Part shown: piece by piece, positions 1-12,166 of the stretch
Numbering within the stretch: position 1 is the stretch's first letter
How the letters are laid out: each line of letters opens with the position of its first letter
Source of the DNA: Puccinellia tenuiflora
Taxonomy: Eukaryota; Streptophyta; Magnoliopsida; Poales; Poaceae
Direction: 5' to 3'
Assembly (NCBI GenBank): GCA_012064385.1
Contig: QRDG01000530.1
Coordinates: 124,001 to 188,000 of the forward strand
Length of the DNA: 64,000 nt
Made by a program: the position numbers and the translations under genes
Notes under the pieces: model-generated
What the model saw: the letters and a program-made list of their open reading frames with translations, nothing else
Told to the model about the DNA's origin: nothing
Database searches by the model: none

Positions 1-878
1 AGAGCCACAAAGGCCTCAAAAAGCAAAAAGCAAAAAAAAAAAGAGAAAAAGAAAAAAGAATATAAAATGAGAGAGGGGGCAACACTACTATCCTTTTATT
101 CCACACTTGTGCTAGTAGCACCTACATCATTGTAGTGAGTTTTCATGCTTCATTAGTATAACTATGTGGGGACCAAACGTTATAGAACTTGGCTTGTATA
201 TTCCAACGATGAGCCTCCTCAAGTGAGCTCTAGGTCTTCATGAGCAAGCAAGTTGGATGCACCCCCACTAGTTCCATTGGAGAGCTTCCATTCATATAGC
301 TCTATGTGCATCCGTTGCATGGCAATCACTACTCCTCATTCAGTGTCTACTACGGGACTTCCTCTTGTCTTGTGGTTACCTCTTCCACTGTTTGAGCCTT
401 TCTTTTTGGCCTTCCAAACCCCCATTATTATTCTCTTTGCCATAACCTCATGGTGCCAAGCCTTCTTCTTGCTTGTATTAGTTGAGTGGACTACATAACA
501 GTTGATAAGTTAAGTGGATGGATTAAGGACACTTGACTTGAGCTTGGCTATTTCTATTATTAACTGAATTTGATGCTTTGAAGATTGATTGACATTTTAC
601 ATTGGAGACACAATTTACTATTCTTCTTTCTAAACCTTATGTATGGTTCCTAGTCTCCAACACGCTGATTCATGAAAAGTTCTAGCTTCTTTTAGCTAGC
701 ATTTGTTAATCATTGTTTGCTTAATGTCAACTATAGACAATTGTTTTGGATCACCTTATTCACATCATGTGTTTTGCATTACTATGTTGATCTAGATTGT
801 GAGTTTGCATGTCTCCTAAGAAATTATTTGTTATCGTTCTACCTACTCGAGGACGAGTAGAACTAAGCTTGGGGATGC
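1..878 (+). mobile_element. 3' internal region of an Athila-like Ty3/gypsy element
   Basis: This is non-coding sequence that runs directly into an LTR start at 879. It has an A-rich stretch near 15-70, then long AT-rich sequence, and ends in a purine-containing stretch with the motif AAGCTTGGGGATGC just before the LTR. I read that stretch as the polypurine tract region; the same motif occurs in inverted orientation near 41395 and 41455 in the element at 41-42.7 kb. No integrase or other retroviral domain is visible, so the coding part lies left of the window. The short frame at 253-498 has no recognisable domain and I do not call it a gene. Confidence 0.7.
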
Positions 879-2501
879 TGATACGTCTCCGACGTATCTA
901 TAATTTCTTATGATCCATGCTTGTTTTCATACCATTTGCTACATGTTTTGTTTACATCTTATAGCATTTTATGCATTTTTGGAACTAACATATTAACAAG
1001 ATGCCCCAGTGCCAGTTCCTGTTTTCTGCTGTTTTTCCGTTTCAGAAAAGTACTTAAGGAAATATTCTCGGAATCGGACGGGACAAAAACCCAGGATCTT
1101 ATAATTTCGTCACGCACACGGAGTCCAAAGGGGAGCCGAAGACGCACCAGAGGGCGACCACACCCTAGGGTGGCGCGGCCCACCTGTCTGCCGCGCCACC
1201 AGGTGGTGTGGCCCCCTCGGGCCTCCACCGACGCCGCCCTTTCGCCTATATAATCCCCCCGACGAGAAAACCCTAAGTACCCCGATCAAAATTCCAGAAA
1301 AACATCCGTCGCCGCCGCCGTCGTCAACCCTAGTTCGGGAGGGTTCTGAAGCTCTCCCCGGCACCCTGCCGGAGAGGGGAATCATCGCCGGAGGGCTCTA
1401 CACCACCATGCCCGCCTCCGGACAGATGTGTGAGTAGTTCATCCTTGGACTACGGGTCCATGCAGTAGCTAGATGGTAGTCTTCTCCAATTGTGCTATCA
1501 TGTTTAGATCTTGTGAGCTGCCTATCATGATCAAGATCATCTTATTGTAATGCTACATGTTGTGTTTGCTGGGATCCGATGAATAGAGAAGTACCTTGTG
1601 ATGTTGATTATTGATATTATCATGTCTATGTTATTTGTGATCTTGCATGCTTTCCGGTACTTGTAATTGCCTTGATCAAGTAGTTGCTTGTATCTCCAAG
1701 AGGGAGTATTTATGCTAGATAGTGGGTTCGGTCCCTGTGTGCCTTGGCTTGAGTGACAGAAACATATAAGGACGGGGGAGTGCCGTTGCTACTAGGGAGT
1801 AAACTTTATGCACAGTTCTTCATGCAATTGTCTGTTGCTTGCAACTTAATACTGGAGAGATTTTACGGTATGTTATCTCAAAGGTGGACTATTTAGGCAT
1901 AGGTGTATGCTTGGAACAGCTATCTATGTATTTTGTCGTAATGCCCAAAGCATCTCATATAGACATCATCATCCTCTGTATTATGCAATGTTCATGCATT
2001 GTCATGCATTCTCTATTCTGTCAATTGCCCAGCTGTAATTTGTTACCCAGCATGTGTAGTATTTTATTTATGGAGAAGACACCACTAGTGAACTGTGGAC
2101 CCCGGTCTATTCTTTTACATCTGCAATTAAATCAACTGCTCTACTGCTTTCATTTACTGCAAACAAGCTTCCTTCCACACATACATTTAATCCTTTGTAT
2201 TCAGCAAGGCCGGTGAGATTGACAACCTCACTGCTTCGTTGGGGCAAAGTAGTTTGATTGTGTTCTGCAGGTTCCACTGTCTCCCCTGCAACAGCTCTTT
2301 TTCTGGCACCGTTGCTGTCAACACGCCAAGCACATTTTCTGGCGCCATTGCAGTTGTGGACAACCTTCTGAAGCATTCCTCACTCCTACTGGTTCGATAA
2401 CCTTGGTTTCTAACTGAGGGAAAACTTGCTGCTGTGCTCCTCAAACCTTCCTCTTGGGGTGCCCAACGAAGCGTGATTGATTAACACCTCTCGCGCTATC
2501 A
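879..2501 (+). mobile_element. LTR of an Athila-like element (family A), plus orientation
   Basis: The LTR begins TGATACGTCTCCGACGTATC and ends GCGCTATCA, so it has TG...CA ends. It is 1,623 bp. A near-identical copy lies inverted at 42744-44330, which fixes both boundaries. A TATATAA promoter box is at 1247-1253. Because the sequence before it is internal 3' sequence and the sequence after it belongs to a different repeat, this is the 3' LTR. Its first 20 bases are nearly palindromic (GATACGTC...GACGTATC). Compared with the 42.7-kb copy it has about 30 extra bases near 2305-2345. The peptide frames in it are LTR translation, not genes. Confidence 0.88.
1247..1253 (+). promoter_or_regulatory. 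TATA box inside LTR family A
   Basis: TATATAA sits in a GC-rich context about 370 bp into the LTR. The same box is conserved in the inverted copy (43955-43961, minus), consistent with the LTR's own RNA polymerase II promoter. Confidence 0.5.
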
Positions 2502-3632
2502 CGGTGCTGCACAACCCAGGAGATGGCTCAAAGTCCTCAGGAGCGGTACTGCCGCTGAGGGCTAACAGAGCGCCTCCCTGGCGGTGGTGTTGGCAGTACT
2601 ACCGCTGCACAGAGAAAAACAGCAAAATCCTAAAACTGAATAACTTTTGCTAGGAAACTCCGATCGAGGTAAATCCAATTTTGTTAGAAAGAGGACGACA
2701 AGGGCTACCAAAAAAAACAGAAATATTGAAACCAAGCAAGGGAGATTTTGCTAATAAATGTAAGAGTGAAACCTTCCGCATGGATGGACCGGCAAAATCT
2801 CCAAAACCAAAAACGCAAGAGAAGATGCATACGAAATCCGTTTTCGGTGAACTTGGCCTTGTCATGACAAGCACGACAAGCACCAAGACCACACCACTAT
2901 AAGAGACAATTAAGAACCAATAAAGATGATGCCAAGGATGCAAAGGTTTGAGCTCTCTATGACGATACGATCAAGATACTCGCTCGAGAGCCCCTCTTGA
3001 TAGTACGGCTATCTATCCTATAACCCGGTCTCTCAACTAACATCATGACACCGATAAAATAGAAACCCTATCAAGATCATACATTTGCCTTTACACATAA
3101 TCCACTTGAGCTAGATGATGACAATCTTTGTCTTCTCAAGATGGACCACCTTTCTTGATTGTGCTCCGCTTAGTGAAGACTCGCAACGTGATCCCCCATA
3201 CACCAAGATGGGAGAGACACTCTTCGACATATCTTCACTTGGCCTTTATCTTGATGACGATCACCACGTGACGCCATCCTCCATGGGCTACATAGGATAT
3301 CCCTTTCGTTGCATGCTCATGGAAAAATGCCTAACCACACATAAGGATACAAGCACATAGATCATGGGTTAGTTCACAAGGCTATATTGACAATTTCTTA
3401 CCATACCATGGGATCATACTATCTCTCATGGTACATCCCTAGCCTTGTGTGTTGATCAACTTACACTTAGCCTTGATCAACATAAACTCTTCTTCTTTTA
3501 GCCTTGACTCCAACATATGGAGTTCAACATTGCTATGGACCAAACCTACAAGTATAGCTCAAATCACACATTAGTTCTTAAATATTGTCATTAATTACCA
3601 AAACCACACATGGGGGCAACCATGCTCTTTCA
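2502..3632 (+). mobile_element. 3' part of an LTR of family T (ends CTTTCA)
   Basis: This is the 3' portion of an LTR collinear with 61900-62965. Both share a stretch around AACTTTTGC followed by a GGACGACAAG block, a TATCTATCCTATAACCCGG block, and a terminus reading GGGGGCAACCATG then CTTTCA. The 5' part is missing because the family A element is inserted at 2501/2502. Near 2540-2610 are short palindromic units of the GCGGTACTGCCGC / GGCAGTACTACCGC type. The downstream sequence is unrelated to an internal domain, so this was a solo or 3' LTR. Confidence 0.72.
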
Positions 3633-4499
3633 ACATGTCATGTAATAAATGACTTGGCTCGAACAACACGAAAGCTGCTTTGTAACGGAAAATAGCACCA
3701 TGTCACGCAACGGAACACGTCGTACAATGTGTCCTATTTTTCTTATTGTTTCAATATTTATTTCATCTTAATTCGAGAATCGTGTACCAGTCTATACTCT
3801 CATCTTTCCTTTTGTTTTTTACCTTCACTTCCTTCACTACGTCTGAATATTAATCTTTCGAAGAATAATTTGGTTATAATGATACATTTCCACATAATGG
3901 CATTCCATCTACTCACTTTTGAATCTTTAAATTATACGACACACAACTTAATAAATAACCTGGTTCCAACAACATAAAATCCCACCTTGTAATGGACAAC
4001 ATCACAAGCACCATGTCACGCAATGGAATGATCCACACAATTCATCCTCCCTTTCTTGTTATTTTTGTCAGACTCCTTTACATTTTTATCTTTCTTTCCT
4101 TTTAACATTAATTCCCCTTCCTCTTCCCCTACTCCCTCCTCCACCCCACCATCCATCATTGACTCGCAACATTATCGATCATTGTACCTACTACTCTCAT
4201 TAAAAGTGGGTACATCATCACCATCACCCCTGACTCTCCATCATTACCCAAACTTGTCGCCCAACGGTCCACCATGCATATGACTGACGAATTTCCATGT
4301 ACACTCCCATTACAACTTTCGTTGGTCCAACTTGCGCCATGTGTGTGTGTGTGTGTGTGTGTGGGGGGGGGGATAGAAATCCGACTGATTAACTAAACAA
4401 AGAACATTATGTCAAACGACTGACATGTGAACATGAATAACGACATTGATACCGAAAGATAATGCATCAAGATACTTTGAGAATGGTGAGCAAAGAAAT
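3633..4499. repeat. AT-rich intergenic DNA with diverged repeats
   Basis: Two diverged copies of an approximately 100-bp unit (around 3639-3735 and 3940-4050) share motifs such as ATAAATGACTTGG and CACCATGTCACGCAA. A third copy lies at 6149-6245. A (GT)11 run followed by a G-run is at 4341-4372. I see no gene here; the small frames at 3729 and 4056 have no domain and weak composition. Confidence 0.5.
4341..4372. repeat. (GT)n-(G)n microsatellite
   Basis: About 11 GT units are followed directly by a run of G. This is a simple repeat, visible in the sequence. Confidence 0.9.
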
Positions 4500-5575
4500 C
4501 GGCATTGAGCAATACCAAGTTTTTTTAGAAGACGAATATGGAGTGGAGATATCATATCTCGGTTTGCAGGCCTAACCCTTTTAGATGATAGATCTCGTGC
4601 ATGTGGGCCAAATCATTTCTCACCCCAATTATGTTGTTTGCCCAACCACAAAGAGGAAATCGGCTCATCTCACATGATTCAGTCGCCAGTTCTTTTTGCA
4701 GCAAGGATCTGCAAACCTGAGCGAACCATGCCAAAATGGGATAACAATACTGCAATACACGAGACGTTATCGTACCAGTACTAAGCACTGATATCTTAGA
4801 AAATACAAATACTACATAAAATATCAAGTAGATTATTTGCTGCAAGCCTGCAACAGTATCCCTCGTCAGAAGAAGAAAAAAACTAAAACTCTTGTTTATT
4901 CAAGCAACACAAGAAAAGTTTCTCAGATTTCCCTTCAACAAGCCGAGTGCCAATAAAAATGTAATAAATGTAGATTTTTTTGTGATTAAAGATGAGGATA
5001 TTCATCCAGGTCACTACGGATGCTCACAAATATGGGCTACATAGATATCGTATATGCTTTTCCATATTATATTATGCATCAAATTGTATTCCCGTTGCAA
5101 CGCAATGCTAGTTCCATATAAAGGCTACAACCATTAAAATGATAAATTTTTTCTACCCCTACTTTTTTTTGGATTGAGGTGACTCAGTGGAACTGTCACG
5201 AATCCGCCTACTCAATCCAAGGCTACAACCGTTAAATTGCGTCTTTCTTTGATTTCCAATCGCTGTCACGAACTGGAGTTGAATGGATACTTATTCAATT
5301 TCCCAAAAAAAGGAAAACTGCGTCACTTCTCCTTAGTCCCTCCTTGCGCCGATGGTCCAGGAATGAACTCCTGCTTGGTGAGAAAGGAGGAAGGTCAGCA
5401 TCGACATCGGACCAAGCTCAAAGGGAAAAACACTTACAAGCTTTACCTCCTAGACAATGGTGACCCTGCGGGGGCGTCCTGGCTGGTAATTGATCACCAA
5501 AACCTTGAGGGAGCCGTCGCCGGCCGCCTACACGTGAATCACAGGATGACAGGATCATCAACAACTGACCAATGA
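4500..5575. repeat. Segmental duplication, copy 1 (no Helitron inserted)
   Basis: The stretch 4500-5010 aligns base by base with 6505-6934 followed by 10685-10815, and 5530-5575 aligns with 10812-10857. The alignment passes through CTTGTT|TATTCAAGC at 4896/4897, which is an uninterrupted version of the site where a Helitron sits in copy 2. Copy 1 alone contains about 510 bp (roughly 5020-5530), including a Helitron-like 3' end near 5111. The 112-aa frame at 5237-5575 lies partly in this segment; it has no domain I recognise. Confidence 0.72.
5084..5111 (+). mobile_element. Helitron-like 3' terminus
   Basis: CCCGTTGCAACG forms a short hairpin, followed by CTAG at 5108-5111 and then a T. That matches the Helitron 3' signature (GC-rich hairpin then CTRR, inserted before T). 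I could not find a convincing matching 5' end, so only the terminus is called. Confidence 0.4.
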
Positions 5576-6504
5576 CACCAGTGGCGAAGGACGGTCCAAA
5601 TTTTAGCTATGGCAGAGTCAAGAACATATATTATTGCTTAGTTAAAATCATTTGGGAGGGGGCAATCGCCCCCATCCCCCATGGTAAGCTGTAAAATAAT
5701 TTAACAAATGTGCAAGTTTCATTTGTCTAAAATAGTTAAAATTAATCAACACCAATAATTGTTTTTAACTAATTAAATATGGTCAAGGTTCACTCCAGGA
5801 AAAAAATTGAGGCGACCTAAAGCACAAATTAATGATAGAGCTAATAACACCCGCAGTGCCACAATTTGTCCAGGACATGCAAATTAGTCCCATAAGTTGC
5901 AAATGGGGAAACCGTAATCCTACAACTTGTATTTGGGGAGCAAATAGGTCCAAAACATATGCAATCCTCTCTTCATATGCCAGAAATAACCGTGTGATAT
6001 CCTAGTCTCGTTGATTTTCTAAGGTCGAACTCTTTTTAAATTTCAAAGAAGAACTTTGAATGTAGTCATTTATAAAATATATTTCTAATAATATATGTAT
6101 GGACAATATTCTTTCAAAGTTTCCTCGTATCTTAAATTTATGTTATATGCCATGTAATAAATGACTTGGCTCGAACGGCATGAAATCACGCTTGTAACGG
6201 ATGGTAGCACCATGTCACCCAAAGAAACACATAGCATAATTCATCCTTTTTAAAAATTATCTATTTCCTTCTCCTTTCTTTTTTGACCCCCTTTGCCGAA
6301 ATCCAATCACATCCCTCCTTTTGTATTTAACATTTGTTTCCTTCTCCATCGCGCTTGCGTGTCAATAATTCGTAAAATATTTCATTTATAGCAATATCTC
6401 TTGGATTCATTTTTCGGTATCTTTAACTTATGCGATACACCATGTAATAGATGACCTGTAGTAATTTTCCCATTGTCAGCCTAAGTGAGAGCGAAGCAGC
6501 CGAC
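5576..6504. other. Intergenic sequence with a hAT-like end and diverged repeat
   Basis: At 5579 the sequence CAGTGGCGAAGG resembles the terminus of the hAT-type MITE at 30232 (CAGTGACGAAGG). In copy 2 of the duplication the same point (about 10858) continues differently, so this may be an insertion, but no matching right end is clear. The rest is AT-rich, with a third copy of the 100-bp unit at 6149-6245. No gene seen. Confidence 0.35.
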
Positions 6505-6934
6505 ATCGAGCAATACCAAAAGCTTTTTTTTACCTGAATACCAAAAGCTTCTGAAGCCGAATATGGAGTGGAGATATCATATCTCAATTTGCAGGCCCAA
6601 TCCTTTCAGATGATAGATCTCGTGCATGTGGGCCAAATCGTTTCCCACCACAATTCTGTTGTTCGCCCAGCCACAAAGAGGAAATCAGGAAATCGGCCCA
6701 TCTCACATGATTCAGTCGCCAGTTCTTTTTGCAGCAAGGATCTGCAAACCTGAGCCAAAATGGGATACCAATACTGCAATACACGAGCCATTATCTACCA
6801 GTTCTAAGCACCGGTATCTTAAAAAAAATACAAATACATAAAATATCAAACTACTTGGATTCTTTGCTGCAAGCCTGCAACGACTGACACAGTATATCCC
6901 ACATCAGAAAAAAGAAGAAACTGAAACTCTTGTT
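6505..6934. repeat. Segmental duplication, copy 2, left half
   Basis: Homologous to 4500-4896. It stops exactly at the Helitron 5' end; the homology resumes at 10685. Confidence 0.72.
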
Positions 6935-9100
6935 TCTCCACTACTATTAAACAAGCGAACATCACTTTCGCTACATGCACACCGTCAACATATCCTCAAG
7001 TCATTACAACCGCTGGATTTGCCCCCCACAAATTAAATCTAACGGTGCAAACTAACCAATGAGGTATGCCGTGTGCACTTAGCGTTTTACATTGACTGAA
7101 TCCTACTCCACCTGACCACCTCCCGCAGAGAAAATCCCCACGCACGACCTGGAGCACCATCGCACGCCCCCAGCCCTGCACATCACGCACGTCCCGCCAT
7201 TGGAGGTCCCCGCCCTGCTCTGCAACGCCGCCGACGCCGCTGCGGTCGCACATCGCCTGCGTCCGCCGCGGTCCCACATCGCATGCGCCGCCTCGGTCGC
7301 ACATCGCCTGTGCCGCCGCACGTCCCGCCACTGGACGTCCCCGCCCTGCCCATCGCCTACGCTGCCGCCGCACACCCCCGCCCTGCCCATCGCCTGCGCT
7401 GCCATCACCCTGCGCCGCCATCACCCTGCCCATCCACTGCACCACCACCGCGCCTCCACACGCCCACACCATCAGCTGCCCACCGCAAGGCTGGATCTGG
7501 AGCCATGGTGGCCGGATGCCACCACCGGAGGAACCGGTCAGCCACAAGAAGACGACCGCTGCACAGCAGCAGCTTCTCGCCGTACCGCCATCGACGCTAA
7601 ATCGCTAATCCACCGCACACGGCAACGACGGCTGCAGGACACGCGAAGCCAGAGTAATTTTGTTCTAATCACAAGCACGTTTATCACTGCAGACTGATGA
7701 TTTTTTCTTCATAATATTTTTGTTTAGTTCCCCCAACTCATCTCTTCTCCTCTTTTTTTCTTTGGCTTCACCGATGCGGACAGAGCGGACCGATGTTTAA
7801 TCAGATGATCTGAAACCAGTACATGTTCTTACATCAAATAGGTATCTTCGTCAAGTCTCAAAGAAATAAGCATTGTAAGTAGGCCGAGAGCAGCAATACT
7901 TTTAATTGGATATGCAAGCGTCTCAAAGTTCATCAACAATCCGTGAATTAGTTCTTGATTCAGAATATAGGAACGTCTTAAAGAATCATATCTCTTATTA
8001 CACTTATACTTCTCAATCTTTATCTCCACTACTATTGAACAAGCGAACATCACTTTCGCTACATGCACCCCGTCAACATATCCTCAAGTCATTACAACCG
8101 CTGGATTTTCTCCCCACAAATTAAATCTAACGGTGCAAACTAACCAATGAGGTATCCCGTGTGCACTTAGCGTTTTAAATTGACTGAATCCTACTCCACC
8201 TCCCGCAGAGAAAATCCCCACGCACGACCTGGAGCACCATCGCACGCCCTAGCCCTAAACATCACGCACGCCCCGCCATTGGAGGTCCCCGCCCTGCTCT
8301 CCATCGCCGCCGACACCGCTGCGGTCGCACATCGCCTGCGCCGCCGCGGTCCCACATCGCATGCGCCGCCTCGGTCGCACATCGCCTGTGCCGCCGCACG
8401 TCCCGCCACTGGACGTCCCCACCCTGCCCATCGCCTACGCTGCCGCCGCACACCCCCGCCCTGCCCATCGCCTGCGCTGCCATCACCCTGCGCCGCCATC
8501 ACCCTGCCCATCCACTGCACCACCACCGCGCCTCCACACGCCCACACCATCAGCTGCCCACCGCAAGGCTGGATCTGGAGCCATGGTGGCCGGATGCCAC
8601 CACCGGAGGAACCGGTCAGCCACAAGAAGACGACCGCTGCACAGCAGCAGCTTCTCGCCGTACCGCCATCGACGCTAAATCGCTAATCCACCGCACACGG
8701 CAACGACGGCTGCAGGGCACGCGAAGCCAGAGTAATTTTGTTCTAATCACAAGCACGTTTATCACTGCAGACTGATGATTTTTTCTTCATAATATTTTTG
8801 TTTAGTTCCCCCAACTCATCTCTTCTCCTCTTTTTTTCTTTGGCTTCACCGATGCGGACAGAGGACCGATGTTTAATCAGATGATCTGAAACCAGTACAT
8901 GTTCTTACATCAAATAGGTATCTTCGTCAAGTCTCAAAGAAATAAGCATTGTAAGTAGGCCGAGAGCAGCAATACTTTTAATTGGATATGCAAGCGTCTC
9001 AAAGTTCATCCAACGATCCGTGAATTAGTTCTTGATTCAGAATATAGGAACGTCTTAAAGAATCATATCTCTTATTACACTTATACTTCTCAATCTTTAT
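6935..9100 (+). repeat. 1.09-kb tandem duplication of the Helitron 5' end
   Basis: Unit 1 is 6935-8022 and unit 2 is 8023 to about 9100. Both begin with the Helitron 5' terminus (TCTCCACTACTATT) and run almost base for base through the GC-rich block to TACTTCTCAATCTTTA. Unit 1 ends exactly where the second 5' terminus begins, preceded by A; unit 2 continues into the Helitron body. The copies differ by few substitutions and small indels, so the duplication is recent. Confidence 0.85.
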
Positions 9101-10684
9101 TACACTTGTACTTCTCATTCTCAGTTAAGCCATTAGAATTTCATGATTTAGAAGAGTTTATGAAGGGTATCTCACAAACACACGATAGAAGAGAATTACT
9201 CCATTCTGGTCCCTTGTCATTATATGAAGCAGGCTGTTCTATAAAATGAGCATTACTATTTACGCTTCAAAACGACCTTTTTGTTTCAGTTCTGCCTGTT
9301 GTAGTCATGTGATTTGTTTGCATTGCCTCCTCATTCAGGATGTGCCATTGGCTTTGCAAGGAGAGTTCTGTTCTCTTGCTTATGTGGTTCATTCTGTGAG
9401 CTGGAGGCGTCTTCTGCGTGATCTTGCAGAGATGGAAGTCCGGGACTACCCGATGTCTAATACTCAAAATTACAACTCATTTTATTTGTCGGATAAATCA
9501 TGTCCTATGTTTGCTACTACATTGTTCATAGTTCATCTGATATGTACTTGCTACGAATATAGCTTATGTTTTTCATTTAGTGTTTCTTGAAATATATTTG
9601 AAGCAACTCTGATTCTAGCTATATACTCATGTCCATGTCCTGTTGGATGTAGGTTCTGCTTCCCCGAGTTGTATTGTGATCTTATCGCTCCCTCTTTGGT
9701 CCTCTTAAGTCTTTACAGGTAAGCTTAGTAAATGATATATTTTTCTTAAAAATAGCAGTGTATGTATTGTTTAAATTTTCTAGCTGATCCTTAGTGTGAT
9801 GAAATTTAACTTTTACTATTCAGAGAACTGATATTTATAATATATCTAACTGAAGGACCATTTTTCTTGCTGTTGAGCATATTGCCGCCAGTCACTTGGC
9901 TCCATGCCAACATACTAGGTGCCACATTTCTTCGTATTTTCTCTGTGCATTCTGGTCCTTTTTAGTTGCATTTACCAGATTAAAATAATTGTTTTGTTTG
10001 TACTAATATGGGGATGTCCGCATTTATTTGAAGGATGTAGGGACTAAGGTTTGATGATATCTTGGAGTAGTTTGAAATCTAATTAGCTTAGCTTCAATTT
10101 CAATTAGTACTCGATTTGATACATACAATGCTCATATCCTTTCAGGACTAATCTTTTCTCCTTCCTCTTTTTTTTCCATGTTATATCTTTGTCAAGAGTC
10201 TAGAGATAAATGATTCTAGCATAAACAATATATCACTATTTTTATTCTCCGGACAGAAGATGGTATGCCTATCTGTTGTAGGTTACTTGACATCAGAGTA
10301 CCAGGTTAGCAGTGGAAGAAGTTCTACATTGGGCATTCGCGAATATTTACAAGTCATTATATATATGTTGCTGGAGTAAACCAAACCAGACAAGGGCCTC
10401 TAATTGTGCAAAGGGGCAATTTTGCAAATACTATTCAAGTTGTATTAGTATTAGTATTATTTATAACAAGATCATGTACTAATCTGGTTTAAATGACATT
10501 ACTGTGACAAATCTGATAGAAATAAAGGGGCAATTCATTCTTCAAAGATATATTCTATCTACAACAAATAAATAATCATTTCTTTATTCATGTAAATTTT
10601 GCAATTCTTGTAATCCATATGTCTATAAATTTGCACTTGCAAAATTATTGTATTATACGTGCGTTGCACGTGCACATATACTAG
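6935..10684 (+). mobile_element. Non-autonomous Helitron (3.75 kb)
   Basis: The 5' end is TCTCCACTACTATTAAAC, a grass Helitron start. The 3' end has the hairpin ACGTGC-GTT-GCACGT, then GCACATATACTAG, followed by host T. No inverted repeats or target duplication are present, as expected for Helitrons. The insertion is proven by comparison: the duplicated block at 4891-4910 reads CTTGTTTATTCAAGC with nothing inserted. No Rep/helicase coding region is visible, so the element is non-autonomous. Two GC-rich blocks (7130-7620 and 8215-8710) and a stretch around 9300-9480 differ in composition from the AT-rich rest and could be captured host sequence, but I recognise no gene in them. Confidence 0.8.
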
Positions 10685-10860
10685 TATACTCAAGCAGCAC
10701 AAGCAAAGCTTCTCAGATTTCCCCTTCAACAAACCGAGTGCCAGTAAAATGTAAATAAATGTGAATACTTTTCTTGCGAATAAAGACGAGGATATTCATC
10801 CAGGTCAGTACGCGTGAATCACAGGATGACAGGATCATCAACAGCTGACCAATGACACCC
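10685..10860. repeat. Segmental duplication, copy 2, right half
   Basis: Continues the homology to copy 1 from 4897 (CAAGCA-CACAAG onward) and then jumps to the part matching 5530-5575. The segment at 5020-5530 of copy 1 is absent here. Confidence 0.68.
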
Positions 10861-10943
10861 AAACCGACGGTTTTAAATAAGCTTATCAGGACCCCCAAAG
10901 GCCAAAACCACCCCCCGTCCAGCAGCGAAAGGGACGCACAGAG

Positions 10944-11063
10944 ATGGATGGAGACGACGACGACGACGAAGATGCTGCAAGCAACAGGCAGAATATTCGC
11001 GTGCATGCCAAGGAGAAGAAACCTCTTCCTGTGACCAAAGCGACGCGTATCAGAATTATTTAA
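10944..11063 (+). other. Possible 5' exon fragment of an unidentified gene
   Basis: A 39-codon frame starts MDGDDDDDEDAAS and continues with a basic stretch including VHAKEKKPLPVTK, then stops. The Asp-rich start, GC-richer codon use than the flanks and a leader-like CCAGCAGCGAAAGG before the ATG look like a first exon. It may continue by splicing: the sequence ACGCGTATC follows the basic stretch, with no strong donor seen. I do not recognise the family. It may be a gene remnant or a real small gene. Confidence 0.3.
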
Positions 11064-11839
11064 TCCGGCGGTATCTGTTTATAATCCAATCTCAATGTGT
11101 ACGGGAATCTTATGGAGTACTTATATAAAACTGTTGGAGAGACGGTATATAACTAAGCGGAGATAATCTCACACCGAACAACGCCAGGACATGTAATCGA
11201 CACATGTTCAAAGCGATCGGGCAGCCAGCGTATACGACTAAAAATTAAGCAGTGGATAAGCGCGGACGGGCCGAGGGATGTGGTGGCGGTACTAGTTAAT
11301 GGTTGTTGACCCTCGACAGAGATAACAATGGCGATGAGTAGGGCATGCGGAGGAGAAGGACGTGCGGCTTATCGGGGAGGATCAGTGCAGCAGCTCACGA
11401 TCATGATCCAGATTCCAGAAGTCCGTGCTTTCTCATCTCTTTCACTTTATTTTTTTGATTAATGTCTGAATACTGGAACATTGCGGAGAAATACTCCTCT
11501 TATGAACAGGCATGCATCAACCAACTGCAGAACAAAGGTGCGATTCATTCAGTCGGAACGCCATGCGAAGGAGAAAACGAAGAGGACAACCATGGTGCTC
11601 TGATTACCAGAAAAGCATGGTGATCATGGTCCTTGAGCTGCTTTGGTTCAGGGGACCTTGAGCTGTTGTAACGCTGTTGCTGCTGAAAGTTCAGAAAAAG
11701 ATCGACGAACCCAAACACACTACTGCTAGCAGAAGAGGAGGGAGGGTGCAATTTTTATCTGCTCAGAAAGAAAAGCAGTTTGGCAAACCTGCTACTCCAA
11801 TACAAAACTCAGACGGTGAACATTGCACGCAAAAAAAGC
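11064..11839. other. Intergenic region downstream of the HHO gene
   Basis: No gene, transposon end or structured repeat seen. The frames at 11545-11868 are short and lack domains. Confidence 0.4.
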
Positions 11840-11845
11840 TTTATT
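11840..11845 (-). terminator. Poly(A) signal candidate of the HHO gene
   Basis: AATAAA on the minus strand, about 320 nt past the stop codon of the HHO gene; a plausible 3' UTR end. Confidence 0.45.
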
Positions 11846-12166
11846 CACCTCAACACAGCAATAGCTGAACAACAACCGAATCTCATATATATGTATGTAA
11901 TAATTCTCGGGGCGAAAATTGGTGGACTGCCCGAAAACAAAGCCGCACGGGAGCCGGTAACAGCTCTCCTACCTCTCATGTACATCGCAAGAACCAGGCC
12001 ATGATCAGTTCATCTTTTGGGCGCTCGATCAGCGCCCAATATCCCTGGACTCACTGGCCTGTGGTGCTGTGCTACACCCTCTCGATGAAGGGTTTCTGAA
12101 TCCGTTATTGTCATCGATGCCGCAGATTAAGCTATCTCTATCTCTCTCTTTCTCATGCAAATCTTT

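Noticed and set aside
7200..8686. Long frames (165-183 codons) in the GC-rich blocks of the Helitron
   Set aside because: Present in both tandem copies but with low-complexity Ala/His/Arg-rich translation on both strands and no domain.
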